Assembly (NCBI GenBank): GCA_002415855.1
Contig: DIAS01000098.1
Coordinates: 15,573-62,466 of the forward strand
DNA from: Bacteroidales bacterium UBA5072
GTDB lineage: Bacteria; Bacteroidota; Bacteroidia; Bacteroidales; UBA10428
Direction of reading: 5' to 3'
Length of the DNA stretch: 46,894 nucleotides
Shown: positions 6,345 through 16,323 of the stretch, piece after piece
Position numbering within the stretch: the stretch's first letter is position 1
Layout of the letters: the number at the start of each line of letters is the position of its first letter
Made by a program: the position numbers and the translations under genes
Notes under the pieces: model-generated
What the model was told of the DNA's origin: nothing
Databases searched by the model: none
The model's input: the letters and a program-made list of their open reading frames with translations, nothing else

Positions 6345-8754
6345 TTTTCCTGATCGTTTCCTGAACGTCGGAATTACATGCTGACCCTTCGCTGAAAAAA
6401 GCACTGTAATCCACACTGGCTCCTGCAAGAAATTTGAGGATCCCTTTGTCAACATATGTATTTGTTTTGTGACTATATTGAACAAAGGGCTTGTCATCAA
6501 GATTCACTTGTGCATCAGCAACATAGGACCTGAGCTGGCCGTTGTCGAGCAACAAATGTGCCACCAGGGTCCCAACATCCGGAATGCCGATCGAGTCCAT
6601 TTCATCTTTATCGTTCAGCAGCGAGAAATTCTTTTCAAGCCTGCATAAATCGTGACCAACGGGATTTCTGGCAGCAACCAGCAGCATGTTTTCAGGCGTG
6701 ATATACCACAGGGTGACCTCTGGAAAAACCTGGGAACAGGCCTTTATCAATCCCCTGAATTCAGGTTCGGAAATCCCGTAAGTGGGCAGCACCTGGCAGA
6801 CCAATCCGTCGGCAGAGATTCTCTTGCGGCACAATTCGTAGAATCCGGAGGTGTAATTGTTGGGCAGGGAAAGCAACTGGTTGTAGCCTGATGTTATCAG
6901 GTCAACCTTACTGTTCATCCTGACCAGGTAACTCCTGGCATCTTCAATGGTGACGTTAATGTGACTGCTGGTCAGGATATCATCATTCAGATCGGACAGC
7001 ACGTCTGAGGAAAAACGAATAATTTCAGGAATGATTTCAGTAATGTGAATATCGGAAATCCCGTTGTCTTCGAGCAGAGAGGCTGTTAAACCTGAACCAA
7101 ATCCGATTACTACTGCCGACCGGATTTGGCTGTTGAGTACCATGGGTATCCAGGCCGAAATTTGCTGAACCTTATTTCCCGCTTTGTCGGTACTGAAATA
7201 CTCCCTGTTGTTTACCAATACCTGGATGTCGCCGCCTGATTTTTCGACGGTGCTTAATGAGACCGTGCTGCCTTCAATCTTCTTAACGGGCCTGAAGGAT
7301 TGTCCTGAACCGGATCCCGGTAAACTGAAATGAAATGATTTCAGGATGACAACGATTGAAATATAGAGTAAAAGGGAAAAAATGGCATAGCCAAGCCTGA
7401 ATCCCCTGATGAGCCTTGAATCTTTGATGATCAGGTAAATACCGGATAAAATGATCAGTAAAATCAGGATATAATAAGCATAATACAAACCGGTCAGTGG
7501 CACCAGGATAAATCTGGCCAGGATTATGCCTGAAAGAGCGCTGCAGTTCCAGATGAACCCGAGTTTACCAAAGCTGCGACCGGCTGTCTGCATCCTTTTC
7601 GTGTATACTCTTCCGACTATTGGCAAAGATAATCCCATGGTAAAGGAGGGCAGAAAAACCAGGGTGGCATATAGCAGGAAATGATTCAGCAGGTGATGAA
7701 TGAAACCACTATCACTTGATTTGCCAAATGTCACCTGGTGTGTTATATAGAGCAGCAAATAGGATAATACAGCAACAAATCCGGTAAGAATCTGTAAAGA
7801 GGCCATGGTCAGATAATGATTGGGCTTCTGTTCGGTAAACCGTCTGTAGCATGTGCTTCCAAGGGCAAGACCGGCCATCAGGATCGCGATCACCAGAGAC
7901 TGGAAATAAACGGGTTTTATCGCATTGTAATAGGACAGCAACCTGAGGCTGAGCATCAGATATACCGCCGCTGTAAAGGCCTGGAAGGCATAAACCTTCA
8001 CCAATGCGCGTGTCAGCTTGGGGACTGTTTCAAGCACAGTCTTTTTCTTCCTGAATCTTAACGCTGCCTTTTTTACCCGCTGAATCAGCGGAGGTACAAC
8101 CGTTGCCGGTGATTTAAAGCGCCAATTGATGATAAGGACGTATGTGGCAGTTGCCAGGAACAGGAAAATCAGACCCGCGATGACATTTGACATCCGGTAA
8201 CCAAAAAAGGGGACCAGTAAAAGCGCAGAAAGGATCAAACCCGCGGCAATACCAGTGCCTCCCGACACAATGAAGGCGCTCATGAATCTGCCGGCGTGTG
8301 CAGTGTGACGGATATACTGGCGGCCAAGCAAGATAGAAGCAGCGGACGTTAAACCGGCTGGTATCATGAAGAACAGGAAGGACAGAGCAAACCTTAATAT
8401 GCCTATGCCCAGACTGCCAGGATTAAGCTTTGTATTGATGAGTAAAAAAAGAGCAGTTGTTGCGCTGAACAAAACCGGACCTGATAATACAAATATTCCT
8501 AGGATTGTGCTGATAACAGCAAAGGCAAAATGCTTGTCTTTGACCGTATCAGCCAGTCTGCCGGTAACCAGGCAGCCGATTCCCATGCAGCCGAGAACTG
8601 AAAATGTTATGGTTGACGTCGATACGGCATGGGTGCCAAAAAACAAAGCAAACTGTCGGAACCAGACATCTATGCACACCGAGGAGGCAATCGCAGAACA
8701 TCCAGCCAGCAGGTACAGGTGAACAGGTATTATGCTACGCGATTTCATTGCCAT
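6286..8754 (-). CDS. fused MFS-type membrane protein / spermidine synthase-like domain
   Basis: The 822-residue protein begins with a long run of hydrophobic helices (roughly residues 1-460, MFS-like) and ends in a Rossmann methyltransferase fold of the spermidine synthase type. Visible there are the SAM-type loop GFGSGLTASLLEDNG, the acidic end of strand 2 (HITEI) and DARSYL. The catalytic strand reads DLITSGYNQ where active aminopropyl transferases have an Asp followed by a DP-like pair, so polyamine synthesis is doubtful. Such fusions are common and their substrate is unknown. The start is the ATG at 8752-8754; a second ATG lies two codons on. Its 3' end overlaps the Hdr membrane gene tail to tail. 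Confidence 0.8.
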   Translation of the reverse strand: MAMKSRSIIPVHLYLLAGCSAIASSVCIDVWFRQFALFFGTHAVSTSTITFSVLGCMGIGCLVTGRLADTVKDKHFAFAVISTILGIFVLSGPVLFSATTALFLLINTKLNPGSLGIGILRFALSFLFFMIPAGLTSAASILLGRQYIRHTAHAGRFMSAFIVSGGTGIAAGLILSALLLVPFFGYRMSNVIAGLIFLFLATATYVLIINWRFKSPATVVPPLIQRVKKAALRFRKKKTVLETVPKLTRALVKVYAFQAFTAAVYLMLSLRLLSYYNAIKPVYFQSLVIAILMAGLALGSTCYRRFTEQKPNHYLTMASLQILTGFVAVLSYLLLYITHQVTFGKSSDSGFIHHLLNHFLLYATLVFLPSFTMGLSLPIVGRVYTKRMQTAGRSFGKLGFIWNCSALSGIILARFILVPLTGLYYAYYILILLIILSGIYLIIKDSRLIRGFRLGYAIFSLLLYISIVVILKSFHFSLPGSGSGQSFRPVKKIEGSTVSLSTVEKSGGDIQVLVNNREYFSTDKAGNKVQQISAWIPMVLNSQIRSAVVIGFGSGLTASLLEDNGISDIHITEIIPEIIRFSSDVLSDLNDDILTSSHINVTIEDARSYLVRMNSKVDLITSGYNQLLSLPNNYTSGFYELCRKRISADGLVCQVLPTYGISEPEFRGLIKACSQVFPEVTLWYITPENMLLVAARNPVGHDLCRLEKNFSLLNDKDEMDSIGIPDVGTLVAHLLLDNGQLRSYVADAQVNLDDKPFVQYSHKTNTYVDKGILKFLAGASVDYSAFFSEGSACNSDVQETIRKIRSIHEALKPRMVLSSGPQ

Positions 8755-8794
8755 TGTCTTATCATCACCACCTTGTTAATCATATAATCGCTTT

Positions 8795-10384
8795 CTAAAA
8801 ACCTTCCAGCTTCATTGTTACAGTTGGTATCAGCAAAAGAAATCCGGCTAAAACAAGTATCAGCATCAGCGGGAGGATCCACCTGAACCACTTTTCATAG
8901 GGTATACGGGCAACGCCAAGAACTCCCATCAATACTGCAGAGGCAGGGGTGATCATGTTCGTGAACCCGTCACCAAACTGGTAGGCCATGACAGTTGACT
9001 GTCGGGACAAATCCACCAGGTCGGAAAACGGTGCAAATATGGGCATGGTCAGTGCTGCTTTGGCAGATCCGGATACCATGACGAGATTGATGCAGGTTTG
9101 GATCAGGTACATGAAGCCAACGGTGGATATTTTTCCCAATCCTTTCATGGATTCTGAAAGCTTGTAAAGGATGGTGTCGATAACCTGGCCGTCCTCTAGA
9201 ATTACAATAATACCTCCGGCAAGTCCAACGATCAGTGCGGCCGGAAGGATGTCCTTTACGCCTTCGAGGAATAATTTTACCAATTCATTGGGAGGCTTTT
9301 GCAGCGCCAGCCCTGCAAACACTCCCATGGCGAAAAACAGGGCGGCGATCTCCATGATGTACCATTTATAGCCCATTACCCCTACAATCAGGAACAGAAT
9401 GGTGAAAAGCAACATGTGAAGCAGGAAAAAGTGCACAGATTTCCGGAGTGAAAGCACTCCGGTGAGCGCATACAAAATGCTGAATACCGGAATGACCGGT
9501 ATTGAAGCCATAGCGATATTTCCGATTTTCAGATCGGTGGATGGGTAATTCCACGAAAAAGCCAGTAAAACACCACAGATCAGGGCAAACGTGATCCAGG
9601 CAGACCGGGGTATAAAATAATTGATCTGACCGGTTGCCTGCAAATGTTGGTCCCGCCAGTAAGCATCCAGGGCATATACTGGCGATGATTCCGGGTTTCT
9701 TTTAACTTTGGCGGCATAACGAAGAAAGAAGGCAAGCGACAGGGCATTGAGTATCACCCAGCAAAACAGCCTGTACTCAACACCTGAGAAAAGGGGCAGG
9801 CCGGATATTCCCTGGGCAATGCCAATGGTGAACGGATTGAGGATAGCACCGGCAAAACCGATCCCGGCCGCCACAAAAACAACAGTTACCCCGGTGATGG
9901 AATCGTATCCCATTGAAATGGCAAGGGGAACAAGAATAACAATGAAGGCAATGGTCTCTTCACTCATTCCAAAAACAGCGCCGAAAATACTGAACATAAA
10001 CCATATCAGGGTGAGTATCAGAGGTTCCACTCCTGATTTTCTGAATATCCGGTAATGTCCTATTTTCCGGGTAAATCCAATAAAGGAGAATATCCCGGCG
10101 TCAATCGCCTTGCTGCTGTTCATGATCCAAAAGGCTCCGCCTATGAGCATGATGAAAACAATGATCCCTGCCTGTCTGACAAATCCTTTGTAAAAGGAGG
10201 TGAATATCTGCCACCACTGGTCAATATTCTCGGTATAGTGGAAAACCATCTGTTTCTGCTGAATACCATTGACGGTGATGGTCTCCTCCGCGTACTTTCC
10301 GCCGGGAATTATCCAGGTCAGCAAAGCAGCAAGGATGATCAGGTAAAAAATGATCACGAAGGTGTGTGGAAATTTTTTGATCAT
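8795..10384 (-). CDS. YfcC-family carrier (AbgT/C4-dicarboxylate-type fold)
   Basis: A 529-residue polytopic inner-membrane protein with roughly 12-13 helices. It opens with FPHTFVIIFYLII and an IPGGKY motif, the hallmark of YfcC/DcuC-like carriers. Two re-entrant-looking stretches (EETIAFIVILVPLA near residue 140, and SGSAKAALTMPIFAPFSD near 430) match the family's duplicated substrate loops. Members are often annotated as arginine/ornithine or other basic amino acid exchangers, but direct evidence is thin; anaerobic nutrient exchange is a fair guess. It sits 40 bp upstream of the MFS-spermidine synthase-like gene on the same strand and could be cotranscribed with it. Confidence 0.8.
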   Translation of the reverse strand: MIKKFPHTFVIIFYLIILAALLTWIIPGGKYAEETITVNGIQQKQMVFHYTENIDQWWQIFTSFYKGFVRQAGIIVFIMLIGGAFWIMNSSKAIDAGIFSFIGFTRKIGHYRIFRKSGVEPLILTLIWFMFSIFGAVFGMSEETIAFIVILVPLAISMGYDSITGVTVVFVAAGIGFAGAILNPFTIGIAQGISGLPLFSGVEYRLFCWVILNALSLAFFLRYAAKVKRNPESSPVYALDAYWRDQHLQATGQINYFIPRSAWITFALICGVLLAFSWNYPSTDLKIGNIAMASIPVIPVFSILYALTGVLSLRKSVHFFLLHMLLFTILFLIVGVMGYKWYIMEIAALFFAMGVFAGLALQKPPNELVKLFLEGVKDILPAALIVGLAGGIIVILEDGQVIDTILYKLSESMKGLGKISTVGFMYLIQTCINLVMVSGSAKAALTMPIFAPFSDLVDLSRQSTVMAYQFGDGFTNMITPASAVLMGVLGVARIPYEKWFRWILPLMLILVLAGFLLLIPTVTMKLEGF

Positions 10385-10805
10385 ATATAATAAGGTATAT
10401 GGAAACGCTTTCAGGGGAATAAAGATAAAATAATTTCACCATCAAAACACCACGCTATAAACGGATGCATTATATTTGACACCGACATGTTACGCACCAG
10501 AGCAACTCCATCTGTTTTTCTTGATAAATCTCTTTTTTTTTGTGATTAATAGCAAATCTCATGTTACGAATTGATGGAAATTATTATTTTTGGTCGTAAG
10601 GCTACGCTAAAAAGTGCACCTACATGGGTTTGTGTATATTTATTACATAAAAAATTAACTTTATACTTCGTATGTATTTGAATATTATAGTTTTATATTT
10701 TTTTAACGTATTTTAGTTTTTTTTATTTTTTTTTTAGTTTTGGTACATCTGATCATAACCCATCAGGAGTTTTATTAACCTATTATAAACCTAAAATTAT
10801 CATCT
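10385..10805. other. 421-bp AT-rich intergenic region upstream of susC
   Basis: This divergent region separates the YfcC gene from susC. It holds exact or near TAnnTTTG boxes on the plus strand at 10471-10478 (TATATTTG), 10585-10592 (TATTTTTG) and 10673-10680 (TGTATTTG, one mismatch), none with a convincing -33 TTTG at the right distance. From about 10699 to 10740 it is a T-rich tract with runs of up to ten T. The susC leader is therefore probably long. I see no gene or structured RNA in it. Confidence 0.5.
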
Positions 10806-13800
10806 ATGAAAAGGATTTTGAGTTTGCTTGTATGCTTGCTCTTATTTGGCTTCTACGCCGCATTTGGGCAGGACATACAGATTAAAGGAACGGTTACCGC
10901 CTCTGAGGATGGTAGTCCGCTTCCGGGGGTGTACATTTTGATCAAGGGAACCAACAATGGTGTTGCCACTGATGTGAATGGCAAATACCAGATGACAGTT
11001 CCTTCAAATGTAACCCTTGTTTTCAGTTCGGTGGGATACAAGTCCCAGGAAGTCACCCTGGCAGGACAGTCAGTGCTGGATGTGGTGATGGAGGCTGAAA
11101 CAGTTAATCTTGATGAGGTTGTTGTTACTGCTCTTGGCATCAAGAGGGAAAAGAGAGAGGTGACTTACCAGACCCAGAAAGTAAGTGATGATGAAATATT
11201 AAAGACAGCTCCCACCAGAGCTGCCACAGCACTTACTGGTAAGGTTGCCGGTCTTCAGATCAACAGCCAGGACAATGGGGTTAATCCTTCAACACAGATC
11301 ACGTTGAGAGGTTTCCGCTCAATCAGCGGTACAAACGACGCAACGGTTGTAATTGACGGATCAATTGCTTCCATTGGTGCCCTCGATGACCTGAACCCTA
11401 ACGACATTGCCGACATCAACATTCTGAAAGGTGCCAACGCCGCAGCACTTTACGGCTCAAAAGCCAGTAATGGTGCACTTATCGTAACCACCAAGAAGGG
11501 CGCTACAAATCAGAAATTCACAGTTGGGATTACTTCAGCTTATACAGTTGAAAAGGTGGCTTATATGCCTGATTTCCAATCCGAATATGGTACAGGTTGG
11601 GAAGGTGCCTATGATGCTATCGAAAACACCAACTGGGGCCCTCGTTTCGACGGTACCATGCGTCAGATAGGTCCCACGTTTGCTGATGGTTCCTACCAGG
11701 AAGTACCTTATGCTCCTGTAAAAAATAACCTGCTTGACTTCTTTGAATCAGGTGATACCTGGACCAACACGGCCTATGTCAGTGGTGGTGATCAGACCAG
11801 CACCTTTTATATTTCTGCCGGACAACAATCCTCCGACGGTATTGTACCGGAAGATGCCTACAAAAGATATACATTCAGGGCAAACGCCAGCAAGAGGCTG
11901 GGTAAACTGGAACTGGCTTTCAATGCCACATACTTCAGCGATCATACCGACGTTGTTGGTAATACGATCGGTGACCAGGACAGACCGCTGTACTGGTTCC
12001 TGCTGAATACTTCCGCCAATATTCCCCTGTCGCGCTATAAGAATTGGAGAACCGACCTGTATGCAACTCCGGATACTTATTACAATGGTTATTATGAAAA
12101 TCCTTACTGGGGAGTTGGTACAAACAGGAATATTGATGATACAAGGAGGTTGACCGGCAATATCGCCGTGTCCTATGATATTCTGTCCTGGATGAAACTT
12201 ACCGGTCGCGCTGCCATGAACAATTCGTGGGGTAATGGTAAGAACTGGCGTGCTGCCCAGGAATTCGACCCCGTTCTTCAGCCTTCGCACTCAGCTGTTT
12301 CTTCGTTTGTTGAGGACAGCGAATTCCAGTACAAAGATTACAACTTCGATGCTATCCTGGCAATCGACCGTGACATCACTGACATGGTATCATTGAAAGC
12401 GAACCTGGGTGCTACAAACCAGACAAGACAAACCAGGAGCAGCCAGATCAGGGCTAATAACCTGAGTATTCCTGATTTCTATGATGTTTCCAACGGTACG
12501 GGTACTCCTGAAGTGGATGTTACTGAATCAGAATACATCAACTACGGTTTCTTCGGTGATTTCACGGTTGGATATGGTAATTACCTCTTCCTGAACTTCT
12601 CCGGAAGAAATGACTGGACCTCCACCCTGGAAAAAGGGAACAACAGTTACTTTTATCCGGCTTTTGGTCTGTCATTCGTTATCACAGATGCATTTAAAGG
12701 TCTTCAGAACAATATCCTTTCATTTGCCAAGATCACGGCCAGTAACTCCACAGTGTTCAATGACCTCGATCCTTATGCCATCAATGAAAGATATTCACAG
12801 CAAACCGGATTTCCTTATGGTGACTTGAACGGTTTTGCCCTGAGTACCACCACCGTTGATGCCAACATCAAGAAAGAAAAGATCAACACTACAGAACTTG
12901 GCATCGACCTGGGATTCCTCAACAACAGGATCACGTTCGACGCATCATACTACATGACCAGTACCACTGACCTGATCACTACCATTACGCCTTCCATTGC
13001 TTCGGGTGCTGCTTCGTTCCTTACGAACATTGGTGAACTCCAAAATAACGGATTTGAAGCAACCTTGGGTGGCCGCGTTCTTGAAATAGCAGGCTTTACC
13101 TGGGATCTGAGTTTCAACTACACCACTACAACCACCAAGGTTGTTGAAATTACCAAGGACATCAATGAAGTAACCCTTGTTACCGGTGGCGGTGGTTTGT
13201 ACGGAGTGTATGCCATTGTTGATGAGGTATATCCCCAGATCAAGGCCTCAGCGTATGAAAGAGATCCGCAGGGAAGACTGATTGTTGATCCTTCAAGCGG
13301 TGCCCCGATCGAAACTGCTGCACTTAAAAAACTCGGCAGAACTATTCCGAAGCATATTCTGGGTACGAACACAACCCTGGCTTACAAGGGCATTTCAGTT
13401 TCCGCTACCCTGGATTACAGAACAGGACACGTGTATTACGAACAGGGTTCCGATCAGATGGAATTCACCGGCCGGTCGCTCGAAAGCGTTTCAGCCAACA
13501 GGCAGGATTTCGTAATTCCTAATTCGGTTATCGAAACCAGTCCCGGAGTCTATGTTCCCAATACAGACATCCCGGTATCCGGTGGCCGTCAGAGTTACTG
13601 GACCGATGTTTACAACAATGTAAAGGAAAACTATGTAAAAGATGCTTCTGCTGTGAAAATCAGGGAGCTGGCAATCGATTACACCCTGCCTACCAAGCTT
13701 CTGAGCAAGACCCCGATCACCAAAGTAAAGGTCGGATTTATTGCCAGGAACCTGATGACATGGCTGCCAAAGGAAAACCATTTTGCTGACCCCGAGTTCG

Positions 13801-13898
13801 CCAACTCTTATACAAATTCCAATGCCATCGGTATTGGTGGTTACCTGCAGTCGCCTCCTACCAGGTCCTTTGGATTTTCTCTGAATCTTGAATTTTAA
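10806..13898 (+). CDS. SusC/RagA-family TonB-linked outer membrane transporter
   Basis: The 1030-residue protein has a signal peptide ending at about FGQ (residues 20-22). A carboxypeptidase-regulatory-like domain follows (ITKGT-type strands, residues 24-100, including the SVGYKSQEV strand), then the signature VVVTALGI that opens the plug, the plug domain with ILKGANAAALYGSKASNGALIVTTKKG near 205-230, and a 22-strand-type barrel ending in an aromatic-rich FSLNLEF. It imports oligomers bound by its SusD partner across the outer membrane with TonB energy. Length fits the family. It is followed 12 bp later by susD. No glycoside hydrolase, peptidase or sensor lies beside it, so the substrate is not predictable. 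Confidence 0.95.
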   Translation: MKRILSLLVCLLLFGFYAAFGQDIQIKGTVTASEDGSPLPGVYILIKGTNNGVATDVNGKYQMTVPSNVTLVFSSVGYKSQEVTLAGQSVLDVVMEAETVNLDEVVVTALGIKREKREVTYQTQKVSDDEILKTAPTRAATALTGKVAGLQINSQDNGVNPSTQITLRGFRSISGTNDATVVIDGSIASIGALDDLNPNDIADINILKGANAAALYGSKASNGALIVTTKKGATNQKFTVGITSAYTVEKVAYMPDFQSEYGTGWEGAYDAIENTNWGPRFDGTMRQIGPTFADGSYQEVPYAPVKNNLLDFFESGDTWTNTAYVSGGDQTSTFYISAGQQSSDGIVPEDAYKRYTFRANASKRLGKLELAFNATYFSDHTDVVGNTIGDQDRPLYWFLLNTSANIPLSRYKNWRTDLYATPDTYYNGYYENPYWGVGTNRNIDDTRRLTGNIAVSYDILSWMKLTGRAAMNNSWGNGKNWRAAQEFDPVLQPSHSAVSSFVEDSEFQYKDYNFDAILAIDRDITDMVSLKANLGATNQTRQTRSSQIRANNLSIPDFYDVSNGTGTPEVDVTESEYINYGFFGDFTVGYGNYLFLNFSGRNDWTSTLEKGNNSYFYPAFGLSFVITDAFKGLQNNILSFAKITASNSTVFNDLDPYAINERYSQQTGFPYGDLNGFALSTTTVDANIKKEKINTTELGIDLGFLNNRITFDASYYMTSTTDLITTITPSIASGAASFLTNIGELQNNGFEATLGGRVLEIAGFTWDLSFNYTTTTTKVVEITKDINEVTLVTGGGGLYGVYAIVDEVYPQIKASAYERDPQGRLIVDPSSGAPIETAALKKLGRTIPKHILGTNTTLAYKGISVSATLDYRTGHVYYEQGSDQMEFTGRSLESVSANRQDFVIPNSVIETSPGVYVPNTDIPVSGGRQSYWTDVYNNVKENYVKDASAVKIRELAIDYTLPTKLLSKTPITKVKVGFIARNLMTWLPKENHFADPEFANSYTNSNAIGIGGYLQSPPTRSFGFSLNLEF

Positions 13899-13910
13899 AA
13901 TACTTGAGAT

Positions 13911-15419
13911 ATGAAAAAACTGTTCAAATATATTTTCCTGCTGCCGGCTGTAATGCTGATAGCATCGTGCAGTGAGAGTTATCTGGATATCAATACGGAT
14001 CCGAATAACCCCACTTCAGTTACTCCCGACCTGGCGCTGCCGGTTGCGCAAAATCTGACAGCTACTTACCTTCTGATCAACAACCGCGTGAATACGCTGG
14101 GTAACCTGCTGATGTACAACTGGAGCCAGAGTGATGGCTATGCCTGGTATCCCGATGAGTTTAAATACCTGGTTACTTCTTCCTTTTATGCCACTTGTTT
14201 TAATACTGCTTATCAGAATCCGCTGAAGCAATATCAAACGCTTGATCGGCCTGATGATCCAACGTATGATTATTACACGGCCATTTCCATGATCATGAAA
14301 GCATTCCATTTCCAGATACTGGTTGACATATATGGTGACATACCGTATTCGGAGGCTTTGCTGCGTAGTCTGAACCCGTCCCCCGTGTATGATGACGCCC
14401 TGACTGTATATGAGGACCTGATCGTGAAGCTTTCTGCTGCTATTGATCTGATTGACAATGCTTCGGATGTGGCAATCGCGCCCGCAGATGATGACATCAT
14501 TTTTGGAGGTGACATGACCAGCTGGAAGCAATTTGCCAATACCATCAAAATGAGGATCCTGGTTCGCCAGTCGGATATGTCCGGACGTGAAGCCTATATC
14601 CAGGATGAGATCGACGCCATCCTGGCTGAAGGATCAGGGTTTATTACCACCGATGTTGGTGTGAATCCGGGTTATGTTAAGGAAACCAACAAACAGAACC
14701 CATTTTGGGACAGCTATGGTGAAGATGCAGCCGGTACCGAGGTTATGAACGGCAAGGCAACCTGTGCTTCCGATTACGTTCTTGAATTTTTGGATAATAC
14801 CAACGATCCCCGCATCGACCTGATCTATGAAGAACCTGCCACAGGTCATTTGGGTGTTCCCCAGGGTCTGCTTGATTATGATACTCCCGTGAAGGATGCT
14901 TATACCTCCGACAAAGTATCCAACATCGGCCCCGGGATCCTGAAAGGTCCTGACCAGGATGCCATCATTTTCACCCTGGCTGAGAGCAACTTCAATCTGG
15001 CTGAGGCTGCATTAAAGGGATATCTGAGTGATGATCCGCAGGATCTTTACGAAAGCGGTATCACAGCTTCCTTTCATTATCTCACCGATGGCGCCGCAGG
15101 TTATGAGGCACAGGCAGAAACCTATTATTCACAAGCCATTATCAATGTAGGCTGGACTATTACCCCTGATGAGGGTAAACTCGAAGCCATCATAACCCAG
15201 AAGTGGATTGCACTCAACGGTATCGATGCCATACAGTCATGGTTCGATTACAACCGCACCGGATTTCCTTCTGACCTGCCGATCTCGTTGTTGGCTGTTG
15301 GGGTTCATGATGACAGGCCTGTCAGGTTGATGTATCCGGCCAGTGAACTTGCATCGAATGCTGATAACGTTCCTGATCAGCCAGAACCATTCACCGAAAA
15401 GATATTCTGGGCTCAATAA
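13911..15419 (+). CDS. SusD/RagB-family nutrient-binding lipoprotein (SusD-like type 2)
   Basis: A 502-residue surface lipoprotein with a lipobox ending at Cys20 (LIASC) and the following SESYLDINTDPNNPTSV, typical of the SusD-like_2 subgroup. The TPR-like helical core includes YTAISMIMKAFHFQILVDIYGDIPYSEA near residues 120-150, the conserved dimer-facing segment of the family. The C-terminus contains the usual RLMYPASE stretch and ends in a short acidic and aromatic tail. It caps the SusC barrel and binds the ligand first. It is 12 bp after susC and 8 bp before the next lipoprotein, so one transcript is likely. Confidence 0.93.
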   Translation: MKKLFKYIFLLPAVMLIASCSESYLDINTDPNNPTSVTPDLALPVAQNLTATYLLINNRVNTLGNLLMYNWSQSDGYAWYPDEFKYLVTSSFYATCFNTAYQNPLKQYQTLDRPDDPTYDYYTAISMIMKAFHFQILVDIYGDIPYSEALLRSLNPSPVYDDALTVYEDLIVKLSAAIDLIDNASDVAIAPADDDIIFGGDMTSWKQFANTIKMRILVRQSDMSGREAYIQDEIDAILAEGSGFITTDVGVNPGYVKETNKQNPFWDSYGEDAAGTEVMNGKATCASDYVLEFLDNTNDPRIDLIYEEPATGHLGVPQGLLDYDTPVKDAYTSDKVSNIGPGILKGPDQDAIIFTLAESNFNLAEAALKGYLSDDPQDLYESGITASFHYLTDGAAGYEAQAETYYSQAIINVGWTITPDEGKLEAIITQKWIALNGIDAIQSWFDYNRTGFPSDLPISLLAVGVHDDRPVRLMYPASELASNADNVPDQPEPFTEKIFWAQ

Positions 15420-15427
15420 TTTTATAT

Positions 15428-16294
15428 ATGAACAATATGAAAACATTAAAATATATATTTTTACTGGTCCTGGTAGTCGGGACCTTCAATTCCTGCTTTG
15501 AGGATAACACCATCTATGAACAAAATGATGATGGTCCGAATATGGTGGGATTCAGAGATCCTTCCGTTACACTGGGTGCAGTTGCAGATGGCAATGAATA
15601 CACGTACGTGCTGCCGGTTAAGGTTTTTGGTCCTACCCTTACAGACGTAAAATCAGTAGTTACGGCTACCATTGGTGTAGATGAATCATCCACTGCCATT
15701 GAGGGCACGCATTTCAGGCTTGACAATCCGACGATAACCTTCGATCCGGATAACAACCTGTTGAATAATTTCGAGGTAACCATGCTGACTGAGGGCATTG
15801 AGGCTCCACTGGATGAAGCTCCCGTCCTTGTGCTGAAGGTAACGGATGTCAGTGGCTCATCCAATGTGGTCGCCAGTGGCAAGACCATTTCCATTACGCT
15901 GAATTACGGTTGCTTCTCCAATCTGGCTGGTATATATTCTGTTGTTGTCGTCCGTACGAATTATGACGGTGTTGTTACAGAGTATCCTGCCTATGAGGAG
16001 GAAATTAAGAGCACGGGCATTGGTGAATACCGCACCTCCTACATCGGGCATTATATTCCCACCAACGGTTATCCTGACGGTTTGGGTGCAGGTACCGAAG
16101 GATTTTCATTCAATGATGTCTGCGATGTACTGTCGGTACCCCTGCAGAACCTGAATGATTACTATTCAAATGAGGTCTCAGGCACTGATTTTGGTGCTGT
16201 TGATCCGGAAACCGGCGTGCTGACCTTGAAATATCAGATCACATTTGCTGCAGGTATCAGATCATATGTAAGTGTTTACACTCCTGTGCCGTAA
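15428..16294 (+). CDS. surface lipoprotein with Calx-beta/DUF4843-like N-domain
   Basis: A 288-residue lipoprotein: signal peptide with lipobox FNSC (Cys23 from the first ATG; a second ATG at 15437 is equally possible). Residues 30-160 contain the pattern seen in Calx-beta and DUF4843-like domains, with an IEGTHFRL segment followed by TITFDPDNN and a strand ending in VTDVSGS. The C-terminal half is a separate beta-rich domain I do not recognise. It lies in the SusCD operon and by analogy is an accessory glycan- or peptide-binding surface protein presented next to SusD. There is no catalytic signature. Confidence 0.75.
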   Translation: MNNMKTLKYIFLLVLVVGTFNSCFEDNTIYEQNDDGPNMVGFRDPSVTLGAVADGNEYTYVLPVKVFGPTLTDVKSVVTATIGVDESSTAIEGTHFRLDNPTITFDPDNNLLNNFEVTMLTEGIEAPLDEAPVLVLKVTDVSGSSNVVASGKTISITLNYGCFSNLAGIYSVVVVRTNYDGVVTEYPAYEEEIKSTGIGEYRTSYIGHYIPTNGYPDGLGAGTEGFSFNDVCDVLSVPLQNLNDYYSNEVSGTDFGAVDPETGVLTLKYQITFAAGIRSYVSVYTPVP

Positions 16295-16323
16295 TTATTA
16301 CTTAATTAATTAAAATCTAAAAT

